In this document: one piece after another, positions 1-11,584 of the stretch | Numbering within the stretch: the first letter of the stretch is position 1 | Layout of the letters: each line of letters starts with the position of its first letter | From: Parietaria judaica | Lineage: Eukaryota > Streptophyta > Magnoliopsida > Rosales > Urticaceae | Assembly (NCBI GenBank): GCA_954871525.1 | Contig: OX940866.1 | Location: forward strand, 14,345,001-14,409,000 | Direction: 5' to 3' | DNA: 64,000 nucleotides | Translations under genes and position numbers: made by a program | Notes under the pieces: generated by a model | What the model was told of the DNA's origin: nothing | Databases searched by the model: none | The model's input: only the letters and a program-made list of their open reading frames with translations

Positions 1-923
1 CATTGCTTTGTCTCACACGAACTAGTTCTCCGTCTTCCTCAACATAGATTTCCGCAGAGTTATCGGACAGGTATGGATCCTCCTCGTTGCCCTCGTTGGT
101 GAGGTCTTCTGCCACCGTTTTCCACCAAAGTTTTCCACTACGCTCATACCATGAAATTTCTTGAGCTATTTCCTGGGGATCGTCTTGGGCCTCGTCTTGG
201 CCGTCGTATTGGCCAATGTCTTGGGCTTCATCTTGTGCCTCACCACCATCACATTGCTCCCACCAAGAAATATCATCTCTGACCTCATCCAAAGTATCTG
301 TGTCATCTGCATAATCAACACAAAGTCAAAGTTAATGAATAAAATATACTTACACAAATGCGTTTATTAAACATCAATAAAATATGTAACCAATCAGGAA
401 TTAAAAAAAACCTATTCACGTGCTTAAATAGCAATAAAAAAATGTGCTAAGACCATAAGACAATGACAAACAGACAACACCTATTCCAACAAATAAAAAA
501 TGACTAAGACAACACCATGTATTCAATAATCAACTCATAGACAACTTTCAGCATTGGGACCATCACGAGGACAACATTCAACACTGGGTCTTGACTAAGA
601 TTGGGACTTTATCAGAAAAAGACAAAAAAATTGTATTCAATATTCTCAACTACATAAAGATTCAAAACAGGGAATATATTAAAGTGAGCATTCAGCATCT
701 CGACAACACAATCCTCAAAAGTGGAACTTTTCTCTGAAACCATAAAGTCAATCCCTTAAAAAAAACACTTCTACAGAGTCTCAAACCCAGAAGTGAGAAC
801 ATTGAAGTGCGAACATTTGCCACAGTACATACCTGGAATTTTGGGCTGAATATTGGGGTCCTTTAGCGGAGGAGGAGGATCAGCATCGCACTCAGCCTCC
901 ATCGCCGCCATCAAACGAAGCAT
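1..923 (-). CDS. 5' part of an unrecognised acidic protein gene (two exons seen)
   Basis: Exon 1 runs from an ATG at 923 down to 833 and exon 2 from 306 to the window edge. The 526 bp intron has a GT donor (GTATGT) and an AG acceptor (TTATGCAG). Exon 1 ends one base into a codon and exon 2 restores it, so the junction is in phase. Exon 1 encodes a Met-rich start followed by a PPPP stretch. Exon 2 is open to base 1 and very acidic, with repeated QDEAQD-like stretches and two related ISWWEQ / ISWYER motifs. I see no known domain. An acidic N-terminus would fit a chromatin protein or a transposase-derived protein, but this is only a guess. The gene continues to the left, outside the window. Confidence 0.5.
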
Positions 924-930
924 TAGGGCT

Positions 931-1010
931 GAGATGGTCGGGGTCGGTAGGGAAAGGTCGAGGTTGGGGAGTGAGATGGTCGAGGTTGGGGAGTGAGAGG
1001 GTCGATTTAG
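931..1010. repeat. Short tandem repeat upstream of the left-edge gene
   Basis: About two and a half copies of a GA/GGTCG-rich unit of roughly 22-30 bases (core GAGATGGTCGAGGTTGGGGA) lie directly before the start codon of the left-edge gene. They probably fall in its 5' leader. Confidence 0.5.
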
Positions 1011-1339
1011 GGCTGAAATAAATTAGGGTTTGATTTTAATTTTATTTTAATTTAATTATAATGTGTAAATTAATCTGAGCCATCCATTTAAATTACTCAT
1101 TAAATCTCAACCCTTGATATAAATAATTTATTTAAGATTTATTTTATCAGCCAAATTACTGTGTATTATCGAGCCATGGACGTGGAGGTGACGTGGAGCT
1201 TAACAGAGAATGGATGGAAAAGTGAAAAAAATCTAACGGAATAAACATTAGGTATATTAGCCGTCGAAATAAAACATTGTGTACATAATCCGCACAAAAA
1301 CAAACTTTGGGTACATTAGCCACAGTTTACCCTTAAATA

Positions 1340-2279
1340 TTTATAAAGGTTTTAGAGTTAAAGAACCAATTAACTCCATTATAAATTCGACAAATGTCAA
1401 ATTGTGATAATATATAAATATATATTAAAATTTCTCTTAAGCAATGAATTAAAAACCCATTTGAAAATGAATTAAAAGGATTATATTGTCTTGTTACTTT
1501 TATTCTATCTTGTTTATTTTGTTAGAGCAGCTCTTGATTTATGGACTGAGCCAAATGATTGCCCGTTTATTTAGTTAGATTGGAGAAGTGAGTGAACTTT
1601 CGAATTTAATATTAAAAATACAAAGCACACTGAAAATCGTGAAATAATTTATTCATACATTGCTGCAATTCCATATCAATTAAACATAACATATTTGCGG
1701 CATAGATTTTTAAAATTATTAATGGACTGACACAATTTTATTTTTATTTTTGTCTAAATTATGAGAGATTAGAAATATTTTCAACTCTTAAGTTTTAAAA
1801 AATTTCCCATGATATTTTTAGAAAATACTAAATAGTCCGAAACACAACTTTTTTCCGAAAGATTAGTGTTAATTATTATCTTTCCGTCTACTTTTCATCC
1901 TGTAAAAAAACATTTCGAATCCTTCAAACTGAAAAGTCGTAGCTATTAAAAACACATGAGTTTTATTCGTACGATCCGAAGAAAGACACTAAATTTATAG
2001 CCAAATACCGGGACGTATTTTCATCAACTTAAGACTCCGGCAAGATAAGCCCGCCGGAGTGAAGGTTGAATTAACAACATTTATTACTATAGTTATCCAA
2101 AAGTATTTATATATTTATATGCCTTTGAGTCTGCCATGTCCCGAAACCCATTTCAGCATTTCCCAAAATTCACAATCATTTTCATTATTACACAACAAAC
2201 TAATTCAGCGTAAATCATCCCAGAAAAAACCTAGATAAAATTTACAAAAACGCCGATAAACAACCTTAAGCGTCGTATT
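1340..2279. repeat. Spacer downstream of SKIP16, a member of a duplicated segment family
   Basis: No gene is visible. The stretch is AT-rich and reappears, diverged, near 25409-26250 and 27650-28560, with a shorter part near 42400-42690. Shared landmarks are a run beginning GTTTTAGAGTTAAAGAACC and another around ACACTAAATTTATAGCCAAA. In the 25.4 kb copy the similarity continues into a copy of the last SKIP16 exon, so this spacer was duplicated together with the 3' end of the F-box gene. Confidence 0.7.
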
Positions 2280-5200
2280 TCAGAAAATGTAGTCCGGTAG
2301 TTCGAGAGGAAACTGCGCCACTTCAGCTCTGAACGGCTCGTCTAGCGGATCTCTTAACCTGAAACCAAACATCAAGCTTAGATACTGTTCAGAACAAACT
2401 TGGAGACCGGTCTGATCGATTGGAATTCAGGACTGTGGATTTATTAGAGAGAGAGAGATATAGCGGTATATATCCTCAAGTTATGATTATTGATACACTT
2501 AAACCCCTACGTTTTTTTTTTTTTGGCGGCATATACCCTTAAGTTCTGATCTCATTATCAGATATACTCTTGGAGGCGTTAATTGATCGAGTTACCACCT
2601 TCATCTACTTTCTTACTCGCTGACAGTGCAAAAGAATGTTCACGTCTATATATCGGCAAATGTGCAGTCAAAATCGAGATATCATATCAACAGCTAAATT
2701 CAATTTACTAAGATAAAAGGGAGCTTATATTGTTGAATGCAAATAAGATTCCAAAAGCACAGTAATGCCCAAGTTTGTTCCAAATATAACATATTATATC
2801 TCTGCATAGAGCGCGCTAAACGAAAATAAAAAAATACGTGGAGTACCTGCCGGGGACAAATGTAAAAAAACCTTCAACAGAACCTTGAGCAGAGGGTAGA
2901 GGTGTACAACTCTCGTAAACGAATTCCCTCTCGCCCGATCGTAAGAGCGGAAACTGAAAAGAAAATAAATAACCAGAATAAATTTACAAACATGTAAAGT
3001 GAAAATCCAAGAATCCATATATACCAACACCAGCTTTGTATTTCTAACGTTGAATAAGGAATTACGAAGCTAAGTCACGTCCGACACTCTGTTGCGGGAC
3101 CATCGAACTAACCTTAACCGAAGCTTACTAAACAGCAATAAGTTTTGTTCTAAATACAGCATGAGCATAGAAAAGGTAACCGGATTTTGCTAACTGATGA
3201 AAAGCTGTACAAAATCGTACCTTTCCAATTACAGCTTCGCCATTAACATCAGATACCACACGGTTATCAGCACGGATGGTCCAGTGCCTCCAATATAATT
3301 GGCAAGTGTTGAACGTCATGTTGTTTATGACGCATCCTTGCGGAAGAAGGGACATGCGGATTGAATACGTGAAGTAATATTTTTCCTCGTGATCTTGAAG
3401 GTCGGAGAACTCGGGAATAAGCACAGCAGAAGCACGAACCTGAATTTCCACATGAAATTACTAATTTAGCAAGGAATACGTGTTGAAATCCGGAATTATA
3501 TTCCGGATTAGGAGATGGCATTCAGAAGTTATTCTATTCCTAGAATTAGGCAGATTAGAATATACTGTAAATCAGTGATTACTTCCAAATGATCGGTAAA
3601 TCTGACATTAATAATACAGAAACAATCACCACCGATAGTGGTTGTTTGTGGTATAGAACTATGATAAGAAGGTTCAACTGTAGGCGGTAAAAAACGGAAA
3701 TATTATCAAATAAGGCTTCTGGGAATCACATATCACGCTAAGACAAGACAAGTACGCCCTATTACACCAGCTAAGTAGCAAACAAAAAAATTGCTTTAAA
3801 TCGTAAAGAAACTAAAAGAAGACCGACTATAGTAGTTTCATACCATAATTTATTTTTGGCGTGTATATCAGCTAAAATAATTAGCTTGTTATCTAAATTA
3901 GCAAAAGAATAAGTAAATAGCCTATAGTTATTTTCCTAAATGTTAGTTATATATCCTAGACTCTCTATAGTTATTAGGCTATAATTATCTCGTTGATATC
4001 ATTAAAAAAATATTCATCAAATTCGTGCTTCTCTCTCAAATTCCCAGACTTACTTGAACCCCGGAAGTTACAGCCACCGAACACAAGGGAGATTCCTCCG
4101 GGAACAGACTGATACTACGAATTTTTTTCTCTTCACGGAGTTTGATAACGCAGTTCTCCAAACGACGGGCGTGCTCTTCCAACCACAGCAGCATCGCATC
4201 TTGCTGTTTGTCGCCTTCAAAATCATGCACCGACCTTATCAAATCACTCGGAACGCACGGAAGCATTTCTCCACTGGTTGAAACATTCTTGGTGCCAACG
4301 TATAGTTGACCGGTAACACAGTTCAGCAAGAAAGTCTTGCTGATGAATGTGGATGAAGCAGCCACAACAATATGATCTTGCTTTCTAGATAAACCCGGGT
4401 GGTTTCTAATCTCCTCGGTCCTCGCCGTTACTTCCCTTAAAGGCAATATATACACATTCACGGTGCGCTCATAGAAGGTGTAGCCACCAATGAGACCCAA
4501 TGGGCTTCCGTAAAGCCTCTTTGCATAGTTAGCATCCACGATTTCCTGACCGTCGTAGAAACGGTAGAGAATCCTCGTCGGAAGGGGCAACTTCACTTGC
4601 AAATTTCTCTCCACTCCTTCGATATCCGCCTCCGATGCACCCTTTCGAAGTGTGGGCTCAGCCTCGGGAAAGTTGAGAGCCAGCCAGCTCCTCAACCGAC
4701 CCCAACATGTTTTTACTCGCTTTACTAGTGACCAAGGATACATGCTGAACGATTCCCGCCATAACCGGTAACAATCCTGTTAAAGTGAGGCAAGAAGACA
4801 AAACAATCAAATGTAAATCCACTTGTTACACGAATCTAGTATGAATATCGTAAACATTATTCGGTGTAATCTTATCTTATCTTATCTGGAACAAACTCTA
4901 CGACGACCATATACCGGCATATATAGTCTACAAACAGCCAATAAGACTTACACATACTTTTGGCCCAAATGACTAAGCCATATCTCCTGTTAGTCCACAT
5001 CTTAAAGTCCCTCAATTTGTTTTTCTTTCTAAAAGGAGACAATATTTTATTGACAGACAAAGATTACAATGTAAAGATAGACCGAGCAAATAGAAACCAA
5101 GACAATGCTCGTTAAAGAGAACCAACCAAATATCTCGCGAGAGAGTACATTGAAAACCCGTTACTCAAGAGAAATACAATGATATCAGTCCATTTAAACT

Positions 5201-5494
5201 CAGTCCTCTCATGTCATCAACATCATATGATCAAATTTCCATCAGATAGACAGTGATTGAAATTCGAAATGATGGGTTTCGAGAGATAACCTGGAAAGAG
5301 GCGAGAGGGGCGTCGTTGTGGTCGAGGGGGGTGGACAAGAGCAGGTCCTGCGCGCAGAGGCGGGACCAGAGCGACTCCGCCGAGGCTGAGGCTCGCAGGC
5401 GGCGATTGACGCACGAGGCTCGAGCCATGTCTTCCGCTCCGAGCTTCGCCAGGATCAGGTGGAACTCCAGATCGCCCAGCGATTCCAACCCCAT
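2280..5494 (-). CDS. SKIP16: F-box protein SKIP16 (F-box, SMI1/KNR4 and ApaG domains), five exons
   Basis: Exons read on the minus strand are 5494-5291, 4776-4054, 3439-3221, 2953-2847 and 2358-2280. All junctions are GT/AG and keep the frame, giving about 443 residues, close to the size I recall for Arabidopsis SKIP16. Residues about 1-45 form the F-box (MGLESLGDLEFHLILAKLG), which in this family binds the SKP1-like subunit of SCF ubiquitin ligases. About 90-230 resemble an SMI1/KNR4 domain (PLPTRILYRFYDGQE, LGLIGGY). From about 309 on lies an ApaG/DUF525 fold (SIRMSLLPQG, CQLYWRHW, VNGEAVIGK), ending LELPDYIF. The start is the first ATG and begins the conserved F-box. SCF substrate-receptor activity is inferred from the family. 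The ORF is intact, and three exon fragments of it lie elsewhere in the window. Confidence 0.93.
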
Positions 5495-5767
5495 CGCTCT
5501 CTCTCTTGTCTCTTGTTTCTGAGCTTTACTCTTGACTTGACCGACGCAGAGGCAGAGGTAAGGTTTGGCTGTTCGAAAGCAGAGTATTCCTTTATCATAT
5601 TAAATCTTTTTATTTTATTTTATTTTATTTTATACTAGAACCGCGATGTGACGATAAAAATGTTGAATAATTTGTTCTATGTGTTTTAAATAAAATACTT
5701 TTTTTTTTTTAATATAAATCCGTCAATTGCTAAATTTTCTTAGGGGAGGTTTGATTTTTTTTCTTTT

Positions 5768-6138
5768 CCCAAAAGATAGCAGCATAAGTACTTAAAAGTC
5801 TTTCAAAAATTGACATTAAGTTCTCAATTTTTTTAGTGGCAAAAGTTGTCAAAATCTTATTTTGTGTATCCCGTCATATATTTGTCCAGAATCACGTCGC
5901 GTATCAAGTTTTTATCCCCATTAAATATACCATTGTTTTTTGTTGATAAGTTTATTTAATTTTTTTTAATTAAAAATGGTATATTTAATGGGTTTAAAAT
6001 GTGACACGTGATGCGATTCGAGGAAAAACATGACGGATGACACAAAATATGAGTTTGGTAACTTTCGCCATAAAAAAAAGTATGAAAACTTAATATCAAT
6101 TTTTCAAAGACTTTAAGTACTTATGCCGCCATTTTCCC
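5768..6138. mobile_element. Fold-back MITE, probably Mutator type, 371 bp
   Basis: Two arms of about 170 bases are inverted copies of each other with scattered mismatches. The outer arms share AGCAGCATAAGTACTT / GGCGGCATAAGTACTT and the inner arms share ATTAAATATACCAT. The flanks TTTTTCTTTT and TTATTCTTTT match at 9 of 10 bases and look like a target-site duplication. The paralogous promoter copy near 8255-8300 lacks the element, so an empty site is present. It has no coding capacity. The long terminal inverted repeats and 9-10 bp duplication suggest a MULE-derived MITE. Confidence 0.75.
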
Positions 6139-6885
6139 TTATTCTTTTAATAAATATATCACAATTCTTTTTTTCAAAGATAATTGACTAATTTAATAAT
6201 TTGTCTTTTATAAATAAAAGGTTTCAATAAGGAAAATTATTTAGTAAGTAAAGCCCCTACATTCTTATTTCTTATAACACACAAAAAAAAAACGTTTATT
6301 ACAAAATTATTAGTATAGTTATAATAATGCTTCATAATCTACGTTAGCCGTATCATTTTTAAGAATGTCCAAAAGGTAGCAAATTAATTTTTTATAGTTT
6401 TTGGAAGAAAAAAAATGTATCTTTTTTCATGTCCAAATATTTGATACAAAATAACTAAAGTTGTAATTAATAAACAAAATCTGGAATTCAAATGAATCTG
6501 AGTAAACATCTATTTTGATGTCTCATTCTTCACAAACAACGAAAACTTAATTCGGAATTCAGGATCGACATGGTAGAGCAGAAATAGTTAACCAAATCAT
6601 TTTAATTTTTTGTTCTACAATCAAAGGTAATCATTTCTAATTCTTAACTCCACTGTCCAATCCGATCCATGGCATAGCTTTTTTTCCTAATGAAAACTTT
6701 ATAAGAATCTATCAAATGGAAAATTCTAAATTATCTATTTCTTCAATAGTCATTACATGGTGTGGTGTTCCTCTATATATGTAGCTATTTGTGTGCATAT
6801 GTACCTATGTATGTGTTTTTATAGTTTTGTATGAACTTCCATCTCGCATTGCGGATGATAGAAAAGGATCTCAAATGGTTGAAAG

Positions 6886-7203
6886 TAGAGCTGCACAACC
6901 CTAAACCACGATCAGTCGCGATTTTCATCGCCAAAATCGTCATTCCGAACGTCGCGACGCGCCGTGGACTTGCCGGTCGCGATCGATCGCGACTTGGTCG
7001 CGAGAGAGAGAGAGAGAGAGAGAGAGAGTGTGAGAGGGAGAGACAGAGAGAGAGCGAGAGAGTGCAGAAGAACTGCGTCGCGATTTCTCCTCTCCATCGC
7101 GGTTGGTCGCGATTTTCACGCCGGAATCGCGATCCGTCGCGACTCGCTCGGAACCATCGCGATGCGTCGAATCGCCGGTGGCGATGAAACATGTGCAGCT
7201 CTA
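6886..7203. mobile_element. hAT-type MITE, 318 bp, rich in TCGCGA
   Basis: The element begins TAGAGCTGCACA and ends with its exact inverse complement. It is flanked by a perfect 8 bp duplication, GTTGAAAG (6878-6885 and 7204-7211), the duplication length of hAT elements. The interior is much more GC-rich than the surroundings, contains many TCGCGA palindromes and holds a GA microsatellite around 7003-7028. The open frames across it, on both strands, are low-complexity shadows. Confidence 0.88.
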
Positions 7204-7211
7204 GTTGAAAG

Positions 7212-8121
7212 AGAGCAATGATTCTTCAGGGGCAGATTAGGTATTTCTCCGACGGACAACAATATCTCTCTGTCTATATATATCCTCAAAAAACTTAATC
7301 TTCTTTTTTTCATGGGAAAAGATCACTAGGGACTTTTATTTAGTTCATTTTTATAAACAGGTGAAGAGAGTTTCGGTTGTTAAATTATTCATGAGTTTGA
7401 TTTATATGTAGGGAGGAGGCTGACGAGCTCGAGACTCAGAATGTAACTGGACTACGATATTCGGCAATCCTAATATATTGGGAATCATAGAACATTGAAA
7501 TCATAGATTTTCCCATTGTTGATACAAAATATATGCGATGGAATCTTAACATATGCGACGAAAAATATGATGCTGTTTTTATCATCAGTATGGTTAATAG
7601 AATTTGGATAAATTAAAATTTAAACACCATAAAGGGCAAGAAATACAAAGAATTCAATTAATATAGACGTTGAATGAATAAGTAAGTACGCCGGCCTTTG
7701 GATCTATAGTTGTTTTTTTCACTCACAATATTTATTTTTTCCTTAGCATCAAGTTCTACTCTATTAGAGTTAAAATAAGATAAGTTAGTTTATGTATATG
7801 TTAGAGTGGTTTGATTGTAATTTCCTGTTTTTCATTATGTCTCTGTGGTATATATATATATATTCAGTAAGACTTTTAATAGAAAATACAGAGATTCTCT
7901 TTCTTCTCGATTATACTTCTCCGAGTTTTCATCATACTCTTAAGTTTCTTTTCCTCTGTTCAGTTAGATTTATGCTGAAAAATTTCAAGATTGTCTTGCT
8001 CATATTGATCTTCATATGGTTTAAGTTTTGAATTCCTTCCCAGGCCTTATGATTTCTTATGAAGATTGAATCTTTGAAATAATATAATTTCCTAGATGGT
8101 ATATACAATATAGGTAGGTTA
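7212..8121. other. AT-rich spacer, no gene seen
   Basis: I see no coding frame with a recognisable domain and no clear repeat. The short open frame near 7792-8031 is hydrophobic and AT-driven. Confidence 0.5.
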
Positions 8122-8208
8122 GACGCACGAGGCTCGAGCCATGTCTTCCGCTCCGAGCTTCGTCAGGATCAGGTGGAACTCCAGATCGCACAGCGATTCC
8201 AACCCCAT
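8122..8208 (-). pseudogene. SKIP16 exon 1 fragment
   Basis: This stretch is nearly identical to 5408-5494, the first part of SKIP16 exon 1, including the start codon (minus strand 8208-8206). Upstream similarity continues to about 8450, matching the SKIP16 5' region at about 6139-6340 without the 371 bp MITE. The coding part stops after about 29 codons and no further F-box exons follow, so it is a truncated promoter plus exon copy. Confidence 0.85.
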
Positions 8209-8890
8209 CGCTCTCTCTCTTATCTCTTGTTTCTGAGTTTCACTCTTCGCCGATTGCTAAATTTTCTGAAGTGTGGTCTGATTATTTCTTTAATAAATAT
8301 ATCACAATTCTTTTTTTAAGATAATTGACTAATATAATAATTTGTCACATGTCTAAATAAAAGGTTTCGGTAAGGAAAATTATTTAGTAAGTAAACATTC
8401 TTATTTCTTATAACACACACAAAAAAAAAAACCTTTATTATACAATTATAATTATTGTTCCGTACACATTTTGCAATAGTAAAATAAATAATTTTAAAAA
8501 AAAAAGGACTCGAGTTATCGCAAATTTACCTCATAATCTTAGGTTCCACAAGTCATACGATGAAGACAAGCCCCTTTGTTCAAGAAGAAAAGCAGAAAAT
8601 AAAAACATGAAGAAGCAAATGAAAAACGAGCCAAATACATCAACTAAGAGAAAATGATCTAATTGCCAGCATCCGCAAATAATCAACATTTATTCCGCAA
8701 ATTAACTAAAGAGAATGACGGTTACTATGGGAGAGTTATCAGGAATTGAACCTAAGAGTCTTGAGAAAATATTAAGATTGTAGATGTGAGATTTAAATCT
8801 CCCATTAAGAACTTTCCTCAAACAATTTTGAAAACTGTTAACATCAACGACCGTCCGGAACAAATGCAATACGGAATAACCATTTACTAT

Positions 8891-9180
8891 GTTTATGCAA
8901 GGTTGGAAACTATGTTTTAGTTGTTCAATGGCTAAAAACGATGGAAAGAAGTAAAGCTTGCAAGCCTAACATAATCTCCTACAGTGTGGTTCTTAATGGA
9001 CTTTGCAATGCCGGGCTAATCATTGACGCTCTCAGACTATTCGAAGATATGATCAGAAGGGGCATCGTTCCAGACGTAGTTACGTACATCACCTTGATTC
9101 ACGGAACTTTTGTACTAGACGAATGGAAAGAAGTTATAATGAAGTTATTGAATGATATGGAAAGTCAAAAAATAACCGCC
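8891..9180 (+). pseudogene. PPR gene remnant, 5' half, cut by an LTR retrotransposon
   Basis: The reading frame is collinear with residues about 175-265 of the PPR gene at 38874, with motifs such as YSVVLNGLCNAGLI and DVVTYITLIHG. Similarity begins abruptly at 8891, so the first third of the gene is missing. It stops at 9180, exactly where the LTR element begins. The continuation is at 23407 in the same frame once the element and one copy of the 5 bp duplication are discounted. It belongs to the P-class, Restorer-of-Fertility-like group. It cannot make a working protein. Confidence 0.88.
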
Positions 9181-10672
9181 TGTTAATGCGTAAAAATGGC
9201 TTTAACTTAGAGTCGGATCCAAGGTTCGGGTCCCGAGTTAGACCCACTGAACGCCTGGATGATTGAATGCTGAGTCAACGCGGGTTGACTGATGATCGTC
9301 AAAGCTGGAGGCGAATCCGTCGTCTTGGATGAGTCTCTGGACTGTTCTTGGCGATCCTTGGCGAACTTCCTTCCCTGGGGAGCTCCTCGTCGGGGCGAAG
9401 TCCAATCTTGATGAAGATCAAAGATGGTCTTGATGATTCTTCGTGATTTCCCTTCCTTGGTAAGCTCTTATGGCGCGAGGGAAGACCTGTAAAAAAGGGT
9501 AGATCGGGCCCGTATCCCGTCGCTTATGGTTGGGCGAGGCTGCCTACGTATCCTAGTTTACGAGAATTAGGTCCCACGTAGTTCAGGGTTAATGATAAAT
9601 GGCGGGTGAATGACGATGTGGTTTGACTCGTCGGAAGTGCCGATGTTGGCGGTGCGGGGGTATTACCAGGTGGCGAGGGTATTACCAACGTGAGATGTTC
9701 CTTGTCGACCTCGTCGGTGTTGGTGAGCTCGTTGTGGCGAGGGCCTTAACCTGGCGAGGGATGCTCCTTGTTGACCTCGTCGGTGTTGGTGAGCTCATTG
9801 TGGCGAGGGCCTTAACCTGGCCAGGGATGCTCCTTGTCGACCTCGTAGGTGTTGACGAGCTCGTCGTTGCGAGGCCTTAACCTGGCGAGGGACGCCTTCG
9901 TCGACTCGTTGAACAACCTTCCTGGCGAGGCTAAGTCTCAATGCGTGTTCTCTTCTCAGACGAGCCTCTGCCGGCGAGCTCCCAGGCTCACTGGTGAAGA
10001 GGGCGAATTATAGAGAGAGAAAGCGAGAGAGAAGCTCTGGAGGAAGCTGTGAGTGAGTGTGGAAATGAGGAGGGGAAGGCTCCTATTTATAGGAAAACCA
10101 ATTCCCTAAAATTACACATCAGGGGGCTTTTGAATTTCTCCTTTGCTAAAGGGGCATTGCCGCGGCTCCTAGCCCTGTCGAGTGGCTCGTCAGTGCTTCT
10201 TGGCTCATCTTTAATGTCTTCTGGTTGTCCGCGAGTTTGCATGTTGAGTCCGGGGGAATCTGGGGGATTTCCCGGGGATCTTCGTGACCTCGGATCTCCT
10301 CGTCGTGTGGAATAATTGTGAGTTATCCCTTCGTCAAGCTGTGGCGAGGGTGCTCGCTAGACCAGGGTCTTCGTCGAGCGAGGGGCTCGCCAGGCGAGGG
10401 GCGCGCCAGGGCAAGGTACCTCGTCAGGCGAGGGTAAGACACCTTGTTAGGCGAGGGGCTCGCCAGGGTAAGGTACCTCATCAAGCGAGGTGCCTTTCCG
10501 ATAAAGGGATTTGTCTTCTTCGTCTTCTTGACTCCGGGCCTCGCTAATTAATGTCTTGGTTCGTGGGCTTTGGTCTTTGACTTCGCCGGTGGGCTTTGAC
10601 TTTTATTGATGGGCTTTGACTTTTTGCCAAAAGAGGCCCAATTTTCATATGTTCCGAAAAATGCACATAACA
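9181..10672 (-). repeat. Left LTR (3' LTR of the minus-strand element)
   Basis: 1492 bp, matching 19400-23401 once the nested insertion there is removed (about 1463 bp). It holds two minisatellites. One is a unit of about 66 bases (core TTGTCGACCTCGTCGGTGTT) in three copies around 9695-9890, against two in the other LTR. The other is a GGCGAGGGGCTCGCCAGG-type array around 10370-10490. Confidence 0.88.
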
Positions 10673-10690
10673 TTAACCCCCAGTTTCTTG
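10673..10690 (-). other. Polypurine tract of the gypsy-like element
   Basis: On the minus strand the sequence directly before the LTR reads AAACTGGGGGTTAA, purine-rich and abutting TGTTATG. This is the expected site for plus-strand priming. Confidence 0.65.
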
Positions 10691-11584
10691 GGTAATTGTA
10701 TTACGCGAGAAACTTTTCTTTTAAAACTTAAGGCAACTTGTGTTATTTGGCGAGGATCCGGGTTGTCAAAGATGTTACTCTCCTCTCCGTCCTCCCAAGG
10801 AACTGCAAATTTCCTTTAACTGGGTGTTTGTAAAATATTTTCGAAAATGTTTGTGTAAATAAGCGTGAAATAGTTCGAGCATAGTCAAAGACATAAGCGA
10901 ATGATTTAGATAAGTCAAAGGTCACTTTTTTATTATTTTACTCGATTTTTGGATTTTTGGAGGTTCATAAGCACACTTTGTAAATTAAAGGCCATTTTAA
11001 TTAATTTCGAACTCCGAAAATAAATCCAAAAATAAATAAATAAAATCAAGTGACATAATAAATGAGACAATAAATGAGTATCTTGAAAATAATAATTACG
11101 TATTAATTTTAGAACTTTGAAAGGTTCTTTAATTAATGCGCAATTTTTTTAATTGTAATAAATACCGTAAATAAGTAAATAATTCATGAAAACCCGAAAA
11201 AATAACTTTAATTTGTTTTTCATGTTTGAAAACTAAAAATAAAACTTTATAAAGTTCCAAAGTTTAATTTCCAAGGCTTTTTTAATAACCTTTGAAATTA
11301 ACATTTTTCACTTAAAAACGTATAAAACCATATTTTTGATCATTTATTACTACTAAAAATCGCAAATATTAGCTTCGTGGGCCTAGTTTGTGCGAATTTG
11401 GGCTTGCATGACCTTATAGAATTCGAAATTAATAAAAAAGGGAACTGAGATTAGGGTAAAATATTATCTCATAATTACCTTTTAGGGTTTAAGGCTTTTC
11501 TCTGTCCTCCTTTGCTCTTCCAATTCGCGAATCGCTCTTCTCCGGCAAGCTTGACGGCTGCGTTTTCCTTTTCTTGCGGTGGTG
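10691..11584. other. AT-rich non-coding part of the gypsy-like element
   Basis: No open frame of note. It lies between the polypurine tract and the antisense reading frame and would be the 3' untranslated region of the genomic RNA. Confidence 0.5.

Noticed and set aside
6785..7313. Several overlapping frames on both strands with Arg/Ser/Glu-rich products
   Set aside because: They are translations of the GC-rich MITE and its GA microsatellite, with no domain.
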